A DNA stretch of 64,000 nt, taken from contig DCLA01000002.1 of NCBI GenBank assembly GCA_002320815.1, positions 93,282 through 157,281 of the forward strand, read 5' to 3'. Of the stretch, positions 62,062 to 64,000 are shown piece by piece. Every line of letters begins with the position of its first letter. Within the stretch, counting starts at the first letter, position 1. A program made the position numbers and the translations under genes. The DNA comes from Myxococcales bacterium UBA1660 (GTDB lineage: Bacteria > Myxococcota_A > Polyangia > Polyangiales > Houyiibacteriaceae). The notes beneath the pieces are model-generated. The model saw only the letters and a program-made list of their open reading frames with translations, ran no database searches and had not been told where the DNA came from.

Positions 62062-64000
62062 ATGCATTCCCTCCATCGATTCCTCTCCTTCGCCTTCCTC
62101 CTCCTCCTGGTCGCCTGCGGCGACGAGCGCGTCGTCCTCGAGGACCTCGACGCCGGAGTCACCGACGCCGGGCTCCCCGACATGCCGGCCGTCGATCTCG
62201 GCCCCACCGACGCGGGCCCGGCGGACCTCGGCGAGCCCGACATGTTCGCCGGCGATATGGGTCCCCCCTGTCCCGAGCTCCCCATCGCGCCCGCCGATCC
62301 CCTCGCCGGCGAGTGGTCCGGCCGCTTCTACATCCCCGGCGCCGGCGGCACCGCACCCGCCGACGTGCTGGCCCTGACCGCGGCGGGCGACACGATCTAC
62401 GTCGGCGGCCACTTCTCCTTCGGGAACGACGTGCCGGCGCTCAATGTGATGGCGTGGACCCGGGACGACGGGTTCCGCGCGCTCGGCGCCGGGCTCGAGG
62501 GCACGGTGGTCGACCTCGCCCTGCACCCCACCACCGGAGACCTCTGGGCCATCCAGCGGATCGCCGCCGGCGGCACGCAGGTCGACCGCTGGGACGGGAC
62601 GACCTGGTCCCGGGAGGTCGCCACCGACGGGACCCTCCAGGTCCTGGCCTTCGGGGACGACGGAGCGCTCCACGTGGGCGGCTCCTTCGGCTCCATCGAT
62701 GGCGTGTCGGTCATCAACTACGCGGTCCGGCGAGCCGGCGCCTGGTCCGGCGCGACCGGGGGGCACCCCGACGGGGAGGTCCGGGCGATCCTGGTCGGCG
62801 CCGACGAGGTCTGCCTCGGTGGCAACTTCCAGAACGTGGGCGCCCTCGAGAGTCGGTCGGTGGCCTGCTACGGCGCCGGTGGCTGGGAGGCGGTGGGCCT
62901 CCCCGTGAGCTTCTACTCGGTGTCCGCCCTCGCGCGGGACGGCGCGGGCGACCTGATCGCCGGCGGCCACTTCGACCTCGATCCCGCGGACGGCGACGAC
63001 GGCGGCTCCATCGCCCGCTGGACCGGGACCGCCTGGGAGCGCCTGGGCGAGGGCTTCCAGGGTTCGGTGGGCCCGGGCTACGTGCAGACCCTCGAGGTCA
63101 TCGACGGGACCCTCTTCGCCGCCGGCTCCTTCGCGCGCTCGGGGGTGACGGCCACGGTGAGCGTCTCCCGCTTCGATGGGAGCGTGTGGCACGACATGGG
63201 CGGCGCCCACGCGGAGATGGGCTTCGGGATCGAGACCAACAACGTCTTCGACTCCACCCAGGACGAGGCGGGCCGCCTCTACATCGGCGGGCGCTTCATC
63301 CGCGCCGGGACGCAGCTCGCGAACCACGTCGCCAGCTGGGACGCGGCCTTCGGGTGGAGCAGCCTGGACAAGCCCACCAGCGCCGCCGCCGGCGTCGGGG
63401 GCACCGTGAACGCCCTCGCGGCCCGCGGGGATTGTGGCGTCTACGCCGGCGGTAGCTTCAGCTACGTCGGGCGCCAGGCGGCGCGGAACGTGGTGCGCAT
63501 CACCCGCTCCGGCCCGGAGGCGGTCGGCGCCGGGCTCGGCGGCAACGTGCGGGCCCTCGCCGTTGCCGAAGACGGGACGGTCTACGCCGGGGGCGACCTC
63601 GACGAGGGGAACCTCCTCGCCTACTCGGGCGGCGCGACCTGGCGGACTCTGGGCGGCGGCGTGGACGGCACCGTGTCGGTGCTCCGCGTCGCGAGCGACG
63701 GTCGCCTCTGGGTCGGCGGTGAGTTCGAGGCGGTCGGGGGTGAGCGGGCCAGCAACCTGGCCGTCTGGGACGGCGAGGCCTGGAGCGTTCCCGGGGGCGG
63801 CGTCGACGGCGCCGTCCGGGCCATCCACGAGCAGGCCGACGGGACCGTCGTCGTCGGGGGTTCCTTCGCCAACGCCGGGACCACCGCGGCGGTGAACGTC
63901 GCGGCCTGGGACGGCACCGCGTGGTCGGCCTTCGGCGACGGGCTCCCCGGCGAGTCCGTGGGCCACGGGGTGGGGGCCCTGGTCACCCACCAGGGCCAGC
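62062..64000 (+). CDS. Beta-propeller-type lipoprotein, cut off by the window end
   Basis: At least 646 residues; no stop codon before the window edge. The lipobox LVACG follows a short signal (about 1-19), then an Asp/Pro-rich linker (DAGVTDAGLPDMPAVDLGPT) common to myxobacterial surface lipoproteins. The folded part repeats the pattern V.AL....G..YVGG.F, then W.G..W..LG, about 40-50 residues apart, at least ten times (IYVGGHFSFGN, LHVGGSFGSIDG, CLGGNFQNVG, LYIGGRFIRAG). This is a propeller of delta-60/kelch-like type. It is probably a cell-surface structural or binding protein. Confidence 0.75.
   Translation, partial: MHSLHRFLSFAFLLLLVACGDERVVLEDLDAGVTDAGLPDMPAVDLGPTDAGPADLGEPDMFAGDMGPPCPELPIAPADPLAGEWSGRFYIPGAGGTAPADVLALTAAGDTIYVGGHFSFGNDVPALNVMAWTRDDGFRALGAGLEGTVVDLALHPTTGDLWAIQRIAAGGTQVDRWDGTTWSREVATDGTLQVLAFGDDGALHVGGSFGSIDGVSVINYAVRRAGAWSGATGGHPDGEVRAILVGADEVCLGGNFQNVGALESRSVACYGAGGWEAVGLPVSFYSVSALARDGAGDLIAGGHFDLDPADGDDGGSIARWTGTAWERLGEGFQGSVGPGYVQTLEVIDGTLFAAGSFARSGVTATVSVSRFDGSVWHDMGGAHAEMGFGIETNNVFDSTQDEAGRLYIGGRFIRAGTQLANHVASWDAAFGWSSLDKPTSAAAGVGGTVNALAARGDCGVYAGGSFSYVGRQAARNVVRITRSGPEAVGAGLGGNVRALAVAEDGTVYAGGDLDEGNLLAYSGGATWRTLGGGVDGTVSVLRVASDGRLWVGGEFEAVGGERASNLAVWDGEAWSVPGGGVDGAVRAIHEQADGTVVVGGSFANAGTTAAVNVAAWDGTAWSAFGDGLPGESVGHGVGALVTHQGQ

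Overview
The window is very GC-rich (roughly 70 %), densely packed and bacterial. I infer a myxobacterium (Myxococcota, probably order Polyangiales). The reasons are many lipoproteins with Asp/Pro-rich linkers after the lipobox, a Ser/Thr kinase with a non-standard HRDLCPQN catalytic loop, a REC-REC-PATAN regulator, giant TPR proteins, and a FecR-TPR anti-sigma type protein. No rRNA, tRNA, CRISPR, insertion sequence or phage gene was seen. It looks like ordinary chromosome, with genes very often joined by 4-base ATGA/GTGA overlaps.

Layout. 1-5.4 kb: TonB-like energy transducer, queG, obgE (opposite strand) and a FadL/PorV-like barrel. 5.4-12.4 kb: a 1289-residue double-receiver regulator facing two tandem membrane histidine kinases. 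12.4-14.8 kb: an AMIN-like secreted protein, hisS and a small lipoprotein of lower GC. 14.9-18.5 kb (minus): MoxR ATPase with VWA partner, and two paralogous secreted proteins. 18.7-23.2 kb: lipoprotein, yceD, fabG, acpP, fabF, rpiB and a Cys-rich small protein. 23.3-29.5 kb: membrane Ser/Thr kinase, moaC, two lipoproteins and HMG-CoA lyase. 29.6-31.0 kb (minus): RRM/RGG RNA-binding protein and a His-containing membrane protein. 31.3-42.5 kb: one 3749-residue TPR-like solenoid gene, about a sixth of the window. 42.5-49.2 kb: class IV aminotransferase, 47-residue basic protein, MA-type protease, cystathionine beta-synthase and a pair of malyl-CoA/citramalyl-CoA-type lyases. 49.3-53.6 kb: small membrane proteins, tandem glutaredoxin-fold protein, MscS channel, lipid kinase and PNPOx-fold protein. 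54.0-57.9 kb: NhaR-like regulator, a TVP38/DedA-like membrane domain fused to an amidoligase, a class I glutamine-amidotransferase/C26 hydrolase and a small lipoprotein, all translationally overlapped. 58.0-64.0 kb: lipoprotein, pssA, ECF sigma factor, FecR-TPR protein, outer-membrane-type protein and a beta-propeller lipoprotein cut off by the window end.

Most noteworthy: (1) the NhaR-amidoligase-C26 operon, a plausible uncharacterised amide- or gamma-glutamyl-forming system with its ligase fused to a membrane domain; (2) the giant TPR-like protein with a second-order period (marker helices 305-306 residues apart in three of six intervals, the rest close to multiples of about 77) and a hairpin abutting its Shine-Dalgarno site; (3) the overlapping lyase pair, one member very like the trifunctional lyase of the Chloroflexus 3-hydroxypropionate bi-cycle. 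All function calls come from reading motifs; no database search was run.
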